NCBI GenBank assembly: GCA_040285825.1
Contig: JAUPSS010000008.1
Location: 186,001-250,000 of the forward strand
DNA: 64,000 nucleotides
Source of the DNA: Eukaryota sp. TZLM1-RC
Lineage: Eukaryota > Metamonada: BaSk clade
Direction of reading: 5' to 3'
Shown here: positions 8,996-19,487 of the stretch, piece by piece
How positions within the stretch are numbered: the first letter of the stretch is position 1
How the letters are laid out: every line of letters begins with the position of its first letter
Made by a program: the position numbers and the translations under genes
The notes under the pieces: generated by a model
Seen by the model: the letters and a program-made list of their open reading frames with translations, nothing else
Database searches by the model: none
What the model was told of the DNA's origin: nothing

Positions 8996-9442
8996 TCTAG
9001 AACTATCCGAAACGAACCAATCTCAGCTTTCTATTACATAACATTGAACGAGGTTCCGGCGTTACTGTTTTTTAGTTTAGTTTCTTAGTGATGCAGTTTT
9101 ATATTTTAATATAATATAGATTTATTTTTTTTTATTTTAAATAGTTAATACATCATACTCTTTCTCCACAATTTGATTGCACACTTGGGACAAACTGGGT
9201 TTACTAGATGAGGCTTAACCTCGTTAGCAGGGGTATATGAAGTAACAATGATTGTTAAACGTAAGTTTGTTTGTGTTTATATGGTATGTTGAACCAGAGA
9301 ATCTTGGAATGAAAGCGTTTTGGGAGGATCATTACGAAGACAATACACTGTTGGTGTTTTGGAGGAACTAAAAAGCTTTTTAGATAACATTTTGGATGTG
9401 GGTGAATTGAAATTTACGAAATTTATCCAGGGTATATGCACA
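8996..9442 (+). repeat. Duplicated intergenic block, copy 2 (MULE insertion target)
   Basis: Second copy of the block described at 6075-6770, with the spacer between its two sub-blocks shortened to about 65 bp. The second half keeps an open frame (WNESVLGGSLRRQY and onward) where copy 1 has a TGA. The block is cut at 9443-9451 by the insertion of the Mutator-like element. The sequence that follows the block in copy 1 is not found beyond the element. Confidence 0.5.
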
Positions 9443-9459
9443 TAAAATATAGGGAAAAC

Positions 9460-9556
9460 TCCAAAATCCACACGTTTTTCAAAGATAGAACAAAATCCAC
9501 ACTTGCAAAACAAAATCCACACACTTTCATAGATTCACAACACAATCCACATTTCC
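9460..9556 (+). repeat. MULE left-end iterated CCACA motifs
   Basis: Four copies of (A)ATCCACA(C) at spacings of roughly 20-30 bp lie between the element's left end and the transposase ATG. The right end carries the reverse complement, also four times. Symmetric iterated motifs at both ends are what a sub-terminal transposase-binding array would look like. Confidence 0.7.
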
Positions 9557-9557
9557 T

Positions 9558-11350
9558 ATGAACATTGATTTTAAACATCTTAGGAACGATGCAACATTGG
9601 TGGCAACAGAACACAAGACGTTTGAGTCGAGATTGGACTTACAGACCTTCTTACATCAACTTGCACTTCAATACAACAAGGAATTTACAGTTGCTCCCAA
9701 CAATAACAAAACGCGGTATGAGGTGAGGTGTACTGCTGCCGAATGTCCGTTCAAAATCATAGCTAGGGCACCAATAGATTCTGAGGTCTGGTGTATTACC
9801 AAAGCGGTCACCCATGCAGCAGGATGTGTAGCCTCTCCGAAGACCTATTTTCCACCAAAGATCATTGCATACATCTTAAAAGAAGACTTCAGGTGCGAGA
9901 GACCGTTTTCGCCCAAAGCGTTGGAAAAATCTAGCTCCGTCATCAAAAATGGTACATCTGCAGCACGGACAATTAGGGCTGCACAGAACTACTTATAGGG
10001 TGACAGGGAATCTTCCTATAGACTCCTCCCGTATTACTTTTCTGCTATATGTGAAAAGATGCCAGGAAGCGTGGCTTTTGTGAACTTCAATGAAGAAGGA
10101 CATTTTCATAGATGTTTTTTCTCTCTTGAAGCTTTTATTGAAGGCTTTGAATACACCAAACCACTGTTGGGATTGAATGGATGTCACATTAAGACTCAAT
10201 ATCTTGGTGTTTTGTTGGTTGCCACAACAGTAGATGCAGCTGGACATACTTTTCCTCTTGCTTTTGGAGTAGTTGAAAATGAACATTATGATTCTTGGAA
10301 ATGGTTTATAGAAGAGCTAAAGAAGGTTTTTGATTTGACTGGTATTACTGTCATATCTGATCGACAAAAAGGACTTATCAAGGCTGTTGGGGAAACGTTG
10401 CAAACCTCTCCTCATGCATTTTGTGTAAAGCATCTTGCCGATTATGCCAACGGTAAAGGTTCTAAAAAGACCCGACCGTTCATATTCCGATTGGCCAAAT
10501 GCGGTTCCATAGTTGAATACGAGAAACTGTTGCGTGAAATGACGTTAGTGAGTCCAGCTGCTGCAAACTACATCCGTAATACGGCTGAACCACACCATTG
10601 GGTTGAATATCAATTTCCAGGGAACAGATGTGGTCATGTTACCAGCAACATAGTTGAATGTGTAAATGCGTGCATTGCAGAAGCTCGTCAGCTTCCAATT
10701 GTACATATGTTAGAATCGATTAGGTCAATGTTGGCGAGATGGTTTATTACGAGAAGAACAGAAGCACGAAACTTATCATCAACTATTGTCTGCAGAGCAA
10801 ATGATATTCTGGAACAGAGACTGTTACAATCTCGAGATTTAAAAGCTGTGGAATTGGACCAAGCTAAATTTGAAGTGAGGGAGAACGGCACTGTATTTAC
10901 TGTCAATGTGGATTCCAACGAATGCTCATGTGGAGCTTTGGAAAAAGAAGGGATTCCGTGTGTGCATTTACTCGTACTTCTTTCAGCAAAGGAAGTAGAG
11001 GTGTTGAATTATGTTCTGAACTTCATTCAACACAGAGATTTCTCAAAACTTACAGTGGAAGAATACTCTCAGTGGACGACATAAAACTTCATTCGGTTGT
11101 GAAGCAGACGCTAGAAGACAAGATCGAATCAGATATACAAACTCAACCTCCAATTCCTACACCGCGAGCAGGAAGACCAGGAGTCGTTAGGAAGAGGAGA
11201 AGTAATGAACCAAGAGGACCCAACAGCCGTAGCGAGAAGTTTACTGATGCAGTTGAACCAGCGCCCAAACAACGACGCAAGTACACATGTAAAGTATGTG
11301 GTGTCGAAGGACATAACGCAAGAGGATGTCCCAACAAAGATAAAGAATAG
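9558..11350 (+). pseudogene. MULE transposase, inactivated
   Basis: Domains in order are a MuDR-type N-terminal zinc/DNA-binding domain (CTAAECPFKIIA ... H..GC), a DDE transposase core and a SWIM zinc finger (CSCGALEKEGIPCVHLL). A C-terminal basic tail with a zinc knuckle (CKVCGVEGHNARGC) follows. Three lesions are visible. An in-frame TAG at 9996-9998 splits the frame. The position normally held by the first catalytic Asp reads Asn in GLNGCHIK. A frameshift near 11040-11085 separates the SWIM part from the knuckle tail. The second acidic motif (VISDRQKG) and a plausible third (SNIVEC) are kept. It could still have been mobilised in trans. Confidence 0.85.
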
Positions 11351-11361
11351 CTAATAAACAA

Positions 11362-11460
11362 GATTGTGTGGATATTGATGTTTTTGGAGTTTCTGTGTGG
11401 ATTGTGAAGTCTTTTGATGAAAGTGTGTGGATTTTGCTCCATTTTGAAGAAAAATGTGGA
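11362..11460 (-). repeat. MULE right-end iterated CCACA motifs
   Basis: Four TGTGG-containing motifs (reverse complement of the left-end motif) lie between the transposase stop region and the terminal TCCC, mirroring the left end in number and approximate spacing. Confidence 0.7.
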
Positions 11461-11567
11461 AAATGAATTTATCCCTAAAATATAATAAAATAAAAAGAAG
11501 CACAGGTGAAAAGCACTCCTCAGCAACCAATATTCTCAACAAGTTACTATTATTGTGCAATTAGCCG

Positions 11568-13529
11568 ATGTCTCATACAAGACTCAATGCTCAAACCATT
11601 GCTCTTCTCAACAAGATTGCTTCAGAACGAAGGGCAACTCTTTCTTCTTCTTCTTCCAGAGCGAACAATAGACCCCCGTCAGCTGCTTATTCACATAGAA
11701 CATCTTCATTACGACCCACTACAACAGACATTCCCTCGAGAACACGATCAAGGTCTGTTGGGTCTCGTGCAGCCTCTTCATCATCGTTAGAACACCTTCC
11801 ACCATCACACACAAGTTCAACTATGGGAGTCACTGGTCGTCCTGTCGGAGTCAGTACATGTATTAACTTTGCTGACGATTCCTTCCACTCAAATAGGCCT
11901 TCTACCGCACCTAAAGATTCTCTTCCTTCCTCCCTTTCCGCTAGACGTTCTGCTGACGGTATCGTCTTTGCTGAGTCATCAAAGTATCCTGATGTCCCCA
12001 TTGTGTGCAGGACGTCATCAGCCAAATCTCAGTGTCCTGAACGCATTAATCTTGATAAAAGGAGATTGGAAGTGTTTCCTATTGTGGAAGGGGAACCTTT
12101 GCTGAAGTTGGTTAATCTGCAACATAATTCTATACCAAAAATAGAAAATCTGTCATTTATACAAAATATTATCTTTTTGGATTTGTACAATAATAAATTG
12201 ACAGAAATCTCTAATTTAGAAGATGTTGTCAATTTGAAGGTACTGATGTTGGGAAGGAATCAAATTAAAGAGATAAAAGGTTTGGAAATGTTGACTAAGT
12301 TAGATGTTTTAGACCTCCACTCAAATTTGATTGAAGAAATATCAGGACTTGACTGCCAAAAAGACCTCCGAGTACTAAATTTAGCTGGAAATGTTATAAA
12401 AGTGGTTGAAAACTTGGAAAATTGCCAGTCTCTAACTGAATTAAATCTACGAAGAAATAAAATAGCCACAGTCTCTTCAGTTGATTCAATTCCAAGTCTT
12501 TGTCGGCTATTTCTTTCTTCAAATTCAATAAGTTCTTTTAACAGTATTTATTCAGTTTTTCAATGTAAAAGTTTGGTTGATTTATCATTAGATGCAAACC
12601 CTATTTGTGAAGCTTTTGGTGCAGATTACAGATTCTTTGTTTTAAATCAATTACCACAGTTGAAAAACTTGGATTTGCAAGCAGTGTCTTATAGTGATAT
12701 ACAATCAGCAGCCAGACATGATTTTGAGCTAACTTTTGACCCTCAACATGATATCAAAATGGACGAAACAGATACAGGAACGTCTGTAACAGAAGCAGAA
12801 ATTTTTTCCAATGAGAGTGAGTCAGATGATGAATTGATTGGAGTTGAGGTTGTCGATTCGGTCATAAATATCACGTCGAGTCAGGGAATTTCGACACTTT
12901 CTGAATATTTCACCAAAATCTTGAATCAAAGTAATAGAACAATTCAGTTCAATGGGATCAAATTAACTGACTTTAAGGATTCTTGTATTAACGAAGTTAT
13001 CAATAGGCCTAATTTATTAGATACTGTTGTTTTTAATGACTGTGCAGTAGATAAGTTCTCTATTTTACAGACTTATAGTTTTTTAAATAATGTTTCGAAT
13101 GTGTGTATTGTTGGGAAAGATTTACTAACTAATTCGTCTTTATTAAGACCGTTTTTTGCTCTATACTATCCTAATATTAAAACTGTAAATAATGAAGTTG
13201 TTAAAGAATCTGATAAGAAGAAAGCACTGGGGTTTTTTCAAAGTCAACAAAAAACCAATCAAATGACTTTATCTGATAGACCAAAAGTTGAAAAGTACCG
13301 ACATCAGATTTCTATTCTTGTTGATGATGTGGTTAAAAAGAGTTTGGTCACTATGGAAAAATTAAATCAATTGGATAGTCTTTTGGATGAGTTTTTGACT
13401 GTTGAAGTCAATGAAATTCAAACAGACATTCAAAGACCGGTTGAAAGAATGATTGGTTCTTTGGTTGATGCTGAGCAACGAGGAAATTTCGCTATCCCCA
13501 ATGGTGTGTCAAACTTAGGTAAAAGGTAA
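11568..13529 (+). CDS. LRRC49: LRRC49-like leucine-rich repeat protein (tubulin polyglutamylase complex)
   Basis: A 653-residue intronless frame. After a Ser/Arg-rich disordered N-terminus (about 1-150) it has a run of SDS22-type leucine-rich repeats, starting at ERINLDKRRLEVFPI. The repeats include LDLYNNKLTEISNL, VLMLGRNQIKEI, LDLHSNLIEEI and LNLRRNKI, and finish with an LRR cap (SLDANPI). The opening motif and repeat order match LRRC49, a subunit of the tubulin polyglutamylase complex of centrioles and cilia. The C-terminal half is acidic then helical, with no domain I know. The gene is convergent with the EML gene, 74 bp apart. Identity as an SDS22-type LRR protein is certain; orthology to LRRC49 is likely. 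Confidence 0.82.
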   Translation: MSHTRLNAQTIALLNKIASERRATLSSSSSRANNRPPSAAYSHRTSSLRPTTTDIPSRTRSRSVGSRAASSSSLEHLPPSHTSSTMGVTGRPVGVSTCINFADDSFHSNRPSTAPKDSLPSSLSARRSADGIVFAESSKYPDVPIVCRTSSAKSQCPERINLDKRRLEVFPIVEGEPLLKLVNLQHNSIPKIENLSFIQNIIFLDLYNNKLTEISNLEDVVNLKVLMLGRNQIKEIKGLEMLTKLDVLDLHSNLIEEISGLDCQKDLRVLNLAGNVIKVVENLENCQSLTELNLRRNKIATVSSVDSIPSLCRLFLSSNSISSFNSIYSVFQCKSLVDLSLDANPICEAFGADYRFFVLNQLPQLKNLDLQAVSYSDIQSAARHDFELTFDPQHDIKMDETDTGTSVTEAEIFSNESESDDELIGVEVVDSVINITSSQGISTLSEYFTKILNQSNRTIQFNGIKLTDFKDSCINEVINRPNLLDTVVFNDCAVDKFSILQTYSFLNNVSNVCIVGKDLLTNSSLLRPFFALYYPNIKTVNNEVVKESDKKKALGFFQSQQKTNQMTLSDRPKVEKYRHQISILVDDVVKKSLVTMEKLNQLDSLLDEFLTVEVNEIQTDIQRPVERMIGSLVDAEQRGNFAIPNGVSNLGKR

Positions 13530-13603
13530 TACATATACATTAATCTTGTTTTTCGAAAAAAAAGTAAAAAACTTTACATGAAACAAAAATATCTACAACT
13601 AAC

Positions 13604-15716
13604 CTACTCCAACTCTTCTGGAGAAACAACCATCCATTGACATAAACAACAATCTCTTCCACCAAGAGAATACACATAGTCATCATCTGGGGAGAAGCAA
13701 ACCCTTGTTAAATGAGCAGAATGTCCAAAGTTCATCTTTCGTTCTTGACATTCGTGTAGAACAGGGTAATTAAACAACTCAACTGTTCCATCATCCGTAC
13801 CAGTTACAATCAAATCTGATTGATGTGATTTGGCTACAGTATTGATATCTGTACCTTTCTGAGCAGCCTTAAAAATACCTTGAACGGGCCATCCTACAAC
13901 CAAGGACCAAGAGAACCAATCCTTATCGGCAAAAAATGAAGCTGATGTAACTTGATCACCGGTTTTAGCATTCCAGAACAAGTAGTCATAACCTCCACAA
14001 ATAGATTGAATGTAATTAGAACTGGTATCCCAATCCAGACTTCTGACATGAGCAGTGTGTCCAGAAAGAGAATGTAATACTTGGTAGTTGGAGTCCAAAA
14101 CATAGATTAATTGGTCATGACTTGCAGCTGCCAACATTGAACCATCAGGGGAGAATTTGAGATCAGAAATACCCACATCAGCAAACATTTTTGATAATTC
14201 ATTTGAAGTCGGCTTCTTAGAATTCAACTTTATAGTCTTTTTCAAAGAAAGATCCTTGCAATCAGACACAACCAAAGTACCATCAGCAAGACCACATGCT
14301 ACTTCATTTCCATCAGGACTGACAGCAACAGAGCGACAGACATTTGGGAGAATGATAGAAGACATTGTTTTACGTTCTTCCGTACAATACTTAATTAATT
14401 GACCACAATCACCAGCGGAAAACACCCAAGGTTCTGACGGATGAACGTCCATCCCCCAAGCTTCAGATAAAGTTTTCTTGGCTGGAGTGGGTAGTTTACC
14501 ATGACAATGAACAAGAGTCTTGGGATTGGGTTGCTCAGCGAATTCGTAATAATATATAGCTCCATTCTCACAGGTGAAACAAAGTCCTGTGGTAAGTGAA
14601 GTTGCAGATGGAAGACGCGTAATTGATCTGCAAGGGGCTGGTAATGTAATAGACGAAACTTCCTTGAAATCAGCAGAAAAGAGTTTGACAGTACAATCAC
14701 GACCACTAGTAATTACACCGTGCGAGTCTGCATGGAGACAAAGAACAGGACCTTTGTGGACATCGTAAGCATGAGTGACGACATTACTGTTCAAAACATA
14801 GAGCTGTCCTTTACTTGTTCCCATTACCAACCTTTGATCAGGAAGAGAGGCGCAACATGGGTTGGGAGTAACATCAAAACGACCACTTGAGCCACCAAAC
14901 ACCACTTTACGAATTGAGACGGATCCATCGTTTTCAATGGTGAGAATCCTTGCATAGTTGTGACCTGACAAAAGGAATTGGTTTTCACCAAAAGCGACCA
15001 ATTCGTAAGCCTTATTCCGTTCACCTCGTTGGATAGAGAGCTGAGTTCCCTGGGAAACATCATAAACAGCGATGCTATGGTAGTCATCATTACCAACAGC
15101 GAGAACTTTCTTTCCGGACGTATCAAAAGCCAGAGTTACCACACCTCTTTCAAGTGAGGTGAAGGAACAAACTTCTTTAAGAGAATCGGGATCCCAGACA
15201 CACACTCTTGCAAATTTGTCATTCTTACTTCGGACTTGGCCGGTGGCGACTAGAGATCGATCAGGAGATATGGCAAGACTCATAATATCATTATTATGTC
15301 CCCTAAAGAAGTTCTGGAAATTGGATGAAAGAGAAAGGACAACACCAACACCAGCAGCAGGATACACAATTCTATCATCATCAATAAAATGTACCATTGA
15401 GCGGATACCCTGTGTTGTTACCCCATAAATCTGTGGTAAACATCGTGGGTAGTCATACATAGTCAAGCATCAGCTCTTTGGAAGGAGGAGCGTTTTCTGG
15501 CCAATTCTCAGGATCTTTGAATTCAGCGGGAGTGCTACCTTTCATGGGACCAATCCATGGTCTGATTGCTAAGAAGTTTTCCTCACTTGCGTCTTCAGGT
15601 GCTTCTTCTTCTAAAAAACGTTCTTCTCCATCAGAAAAGTCACCAGGTAAAGCATCTATAATGTCGTCATCAAGAACAGAAGATTCTTTGGAAGGAGTGG
15701 AAGAACAGTTCCCCAT
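13604..15716 (-). CDS. EML-family HELP/WD40 protein, N-terminally acylated
   Basis: Two exons (15716-15459 and 15430-13604) are joined across a 28-nt intron, giving 694 residues. The joint restores a HELP motif, PPSKELMLDYIYG, and without splicing the frame would stop. About a dozen WD40 blades follow, in the tandem double-propeller arrangement of echinoderm microtubule-associated proteins. FLAIRPWIGPMKG near the HELP motif resembles the EML5/6 branch. The first residues, MGNCSS, form a strong N-myristoylation site with an adjacent cysteine for palmitoylation, unusual for EMLs and suggesting membrane-linked microtubules. The acidic exon-1 linker is specific to this protein. The neighbour LRRC49-like gene is also microtubule-related. 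Confidence 0.88.
15431..15458 (-). other. 28-nt intron in the EML gene
   Basis: Starts GTATGA and ends TTTACCACAG, nearly the same acceptor as actin intron 3. Removal joins LDY to IYG and restores the HELP motif in frame. Confidence 0.85.
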
Positions 15717-15960
15717 TGTAATTATAGATATAGTTTGTGGATTTTTACTATGTTATAATTTCTTTCACCCTGACTTTGGTGGGCTATCACAATTCTTACT
15801 GATACTGTCTATAAAGTGTGAGATTATGGTACATAATTCAAAAATCATTTTCCTGATCACAAAACCAAAGCTGTTGCGGACAGGGGATTTGGTTTATTCA
15901 AACGCAATTCCAAAATCTGCAGATTTGATGCATTTATAATTATTGAATAAATATTTCAAT

Positions 15961-16108
15961 AGCGATGTTATTGAGGTCTATCACCGAAAGTCATTCAGGA
16001 AACAAAAATGGTAAGAGATCAATCGCACAAGATCTGAGGCGAAAATGATTCAGAGATTCAAATCAGTAATTGGTGATCCCAGTCGAGTTGTTATTGGAAT
16101 CGGAGAAT
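15961..16108 (+). pseudogene. Internal fragment of Fanzor family A
   Basis: About 150 bases match 4222-4375 of the Fanzor-A gene: the stretch GAAGTCTATCATC through the RSEAKMIQ helix and the VVIGIG strand. It ends exactly where the zinc-finger half would begin. It has one stop (AATGGTAAG in place of the WW pair) and is isolated. It lies between the divergent 5' end of EML and a LINE-A copy. Confidence 0.75.
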
Positions 16109-16189
16109 ATTATTCTCACCCTCCTCTACAAAAAATCCGTGTAACTTGAATTCTTACAAAGCCGTGATCATTGTTTTTACTCTTTCATA

Positions 16190-19100
16190 ATGATGCCTGA
16201 ATCTGTTTCTGATTCCAATAGAGTCAAAAGAAAGTATGATCGAACACAAGTTGCTGATGGTGTCCTTTCCACTTCTCCTCCCCACCCTCTTCCCTCTTCA
16301 ATTTTGGATAAAAAAATTTCTTATCAAGAAATTTCTGAAAATCTTGTTGAAAATAAAGATTGTTCAAGAATGAAGAAACGCTCTCACAAGTGTTCCAATT
16401 GCCGAAAAGAGGCACATAATGCTCGAACGTGCCCCAATGTGGAAGAAAATGATGTTGCAAATTCTGGAAAAAAATGCAAAAGAAAATTTACTAGAAGAAC
16501 AGCATCTGAAGAAAAAGCAATCAATCATCCGCCACATGTTGTTGCAAAACCAGTAAACAATCGTATCAAGCCCAAAAATTGCAGAAATTGTGGTGTTTGT
16601 TTCAGAAAAAATACAAAAGTTAAGACTGCAGATAGATGCTGGTAATGCAGAATAATCGACAATTATCACCCTCCCAAAATACTTTAAAAAAATACTTTAA
16701 GAAGTACATCCGTTGAAATGCAATGAATTTACCTTCCTTTTAAAAAGATTTTTGGATCAATTATGTAAGGGAAAGTATACTATCAGTTTTTTCTGGGAAT
16801 TATTTGGTTTTTTTGTGCTCCTTTTGAACAAAATTTCGTTGAAAATTCGGTAGATTTAACTAATAATGCACCAAGAAAACTGTAATCTGAGAAATTGAGC
16901 AAAATTTTTGAAGATAAATGCTTTGATAACAAGTGGACTAGTGCTTTGTCTATTTTAAATCCAGGAGTCCAAGTTCCCAATAATCAACAAACTGTTGATA
17001 AACTCAAGATCCTACAACCATTTGAAGACCCATTAAGAGATCAAAACTATTGTGGAGATTATTGGAAAAGCAATCCATTGATGGCATGAGAAGTTTTTTC
17101 AATAATCAAAAAGAGACCACATAAAAAGTCTGCAGGTCATTCTAATCCTTCTATAAATCAAATCAAAGATGCGGTAATCTCGTCAGAAGATTGTTTAGTT
17201 TTATTAACAATTTGTTAATAGAATTTTATGTGGTGAACTCAAATTTCCTGAAGAATTAAGATGTTCACGTTTGATTGCATTTGTAAAGAAGTCAAAAATG
17301 GTTGTTCGAATAATTACAGATTCTGAAAGTTTACGCAATATTTTTTCTGCCTGGTGCTTAAATATATTCAATGAAATAGCAAAAACAATTTTGTTGCCGT
17401 TTCAATATGGAATCACTACCACTGATGGAGTTGCTTCAGCAGTATTTGTTACAGATGTTCTATTTCATCAAAATGAATCCAATGGTTGTATGTCGTTGGA
17501 TTTTAGCAATGTATTCAATTCACTCAGTCGTTGCAGTATTTATGGTACTTTGTTACAATATTTGCCGGAATTAATGCCTTATTTCCAATCAACAAATAGC
17601 ACAAATTCTAATTTGCATTTTGGTAATTCTTTTTTGAAATCATCAAGTGTTGTAAAGCAAAAAAAATTCTTTAGGACCTCTTTTGTTCTGTTTGGCCATT
17701 CATCCTATTTTATTACAAATTCAAGAGATGTTTCCTTCGCTAAAAATGATTTGATATATGGATGATGTTGTTCTTATAGTTGATTTAAAGATTGTGAAAA
17801 AAGCAACTGTATGTTTCAAAGAACTATTTAACAAAATTGGCCTCCAACTTAATTTACTGAAATGTGTTTTACTTTCGAATTCTCCAGTTGCTACAAAAGT
17901 TGATGGTATTGAAATTCAAGTTAAATTATAATCAATTGATGATATTCGTCATTTGGGTTTCTTTTTAGGATATAATGATGAAATTACTAATGAATTGTTT
18001 GAAAAGTTGAACTCATTTTCCGAAACAATTGACCGAATGATGACTTTAGCTATACAAAAACATATCAAATTTACTATTATAAGACTGTGTTTTAGTTCGA
18101 ACTTTAATCATATATTTCGATCTACAAATCCTCTCGTCACTAGGCCTTTGGCCCAGAAGTTTAATGAATTACGTGCATAAGTTCTGTCACAATTACTGGG
18201 ATGTAAAATGTTCCAAATTCCAGACCATGCTTACCTTAGTCCACATTATGGCGGTTTAGGTTGGACAAAGGCTTCAATTCTTACTTCATGTGCTTTTATC
18301 GGTGAATGCAGAGATGTAATATATGAGTTTTCCGAAAGATTTGTCGATTGGGAAGATTTATCAATGACAACACAAAGTTCCACTGTTTTTGCATTAAATG
18401 AAGAAATTTCGAAAATTGATGTATAAAAATGGAGTCTTTGCTTTCCCTAATCATTCAATGGTACTATTCCTGAAAACAATTTTTTATATTTAAAATACAC
18501 TCTTCGAACATTACAGAAACGATTGACTGGAATGTATGAAAATGATCTTTATAAGAAAATAAGCAGCTCGGCTGTTTTAAATCAAGATCTTCACTCATTG
18601 TTATTGGAAAAGGGTGTTTGTGACAACAAGTCGTCAGATTCTTCACTTTCTGTAACCATTGTACCACGAAGATTTGGATTGTGTGACACTAATGAAGCAT
18701 TTGTAGCAAAAATGAGATTATATTTGAACATCCCCATTAACCAATTATTATCAAAAGAAAAATGTATTTGCTCAAATTCACCTCAATTCACTTTGCGCCA
18801 TGCTCTGAATTGCTCTAATTGTTAACTTATCGTTCTTCATTACATGATGCTGTTAGGGACACTGTTTTCAATATGGCACAAACTGCAAGGATATCGTGTA
18901 TCAAAGAGCCCCTGCTGAAGGAAACACTTTCTCTGAATAATTTTGCTTCTGATGATAGAGGTGATGTATGATGTGATTGGATTGATAATTCTGAAGCTAT
19001 TGTTGAATTTGTCTCATGTAATGTTGCAAATGATACTTTGGTTCACAGAAGAAAACTTAATCCTGTGGCTGCTCTGGATTTTAAAGCAAAAGAGAAACAT

Positions 19101-19440
19101 AGAAAATATGATAAAGATATTGAAGAGGCTAATGCTGATAAAAATACACAGCTGGTTTTTATTGCTTTCCCATTTTCGATAAATGGAAGATTATCAGTTG
19201 AAGCAGAAACTTTTTTGGATGACTTCCAAAAAATGGTGCAAGAAAAAACAATGAAAGGATTTGATATTTTTTTATGGCGTTCACGGATTCAATTTGCCAT
19301 TATTAATAGATTACCTCGGTTTTTCAATCGAATAAGAGAAGCTCTAGCCTACCAGCAAGCACATCAAGATTTTGTAGAGGAAATCTTGGTTCAATGAAAT
19401 TCGTCCCATTAGTTATGAATTTATTTTTATCAAGTGTGCG
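16190..19440 (+). mobile_element. LINE-A, near full-length but heavily decayed copy
   Basis: This is the longest LINE-A copy. It begins with a 151-codon frame (16190-16645) bearing a CCHC knuckle, CSNCRKEAHNARTC. Reverse-transcriptase pieces follow: GITTTDGVASAVF and DFSNVFNS near 17.4-17.5 kb and YMDD near 17.76 kb. Then come the thumb region, a C-x-C...H...C motif and the restriction-like endonuclease region (VDFVSCN-type strand, KHRKYD). It ends in the family's conserved non-poly(A) tail TCAAGTGTG at about 19435. Many stops and small indels make it non-coding. Its 3' end is about 50 bp upstream of the POLD2 ATG. Confidence 0.85.
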
Positions 19441-19487
19441 TGTTCAAAAAAATAGAAATTTTAAGGTTTTTTGCAATTGACCAAACA

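Larger units (their letters stand above)
9452..11475 (+). mobile_element. Mutator-like element (MULE) with perfect 9-bp target duplication
   Basis: A 2,024-bp DNA transposon bounded by GGGA and TCCC and flanked on both sides by the identical 9-mer TAAAATATA (9443-9451 and 11476-11484). Nine base pairs is the usual MULE target duplication. The ends are not long perfect inverted repeats. Instead each has four CCACA-containing motifs in opposite orientation (left 9460-9556, right 11362-11460), probably transposase-binding sites. The single gene inside is damaged (see 9558-11350). The exact duplication suggests a recent insertion. Confidence 0.88.
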
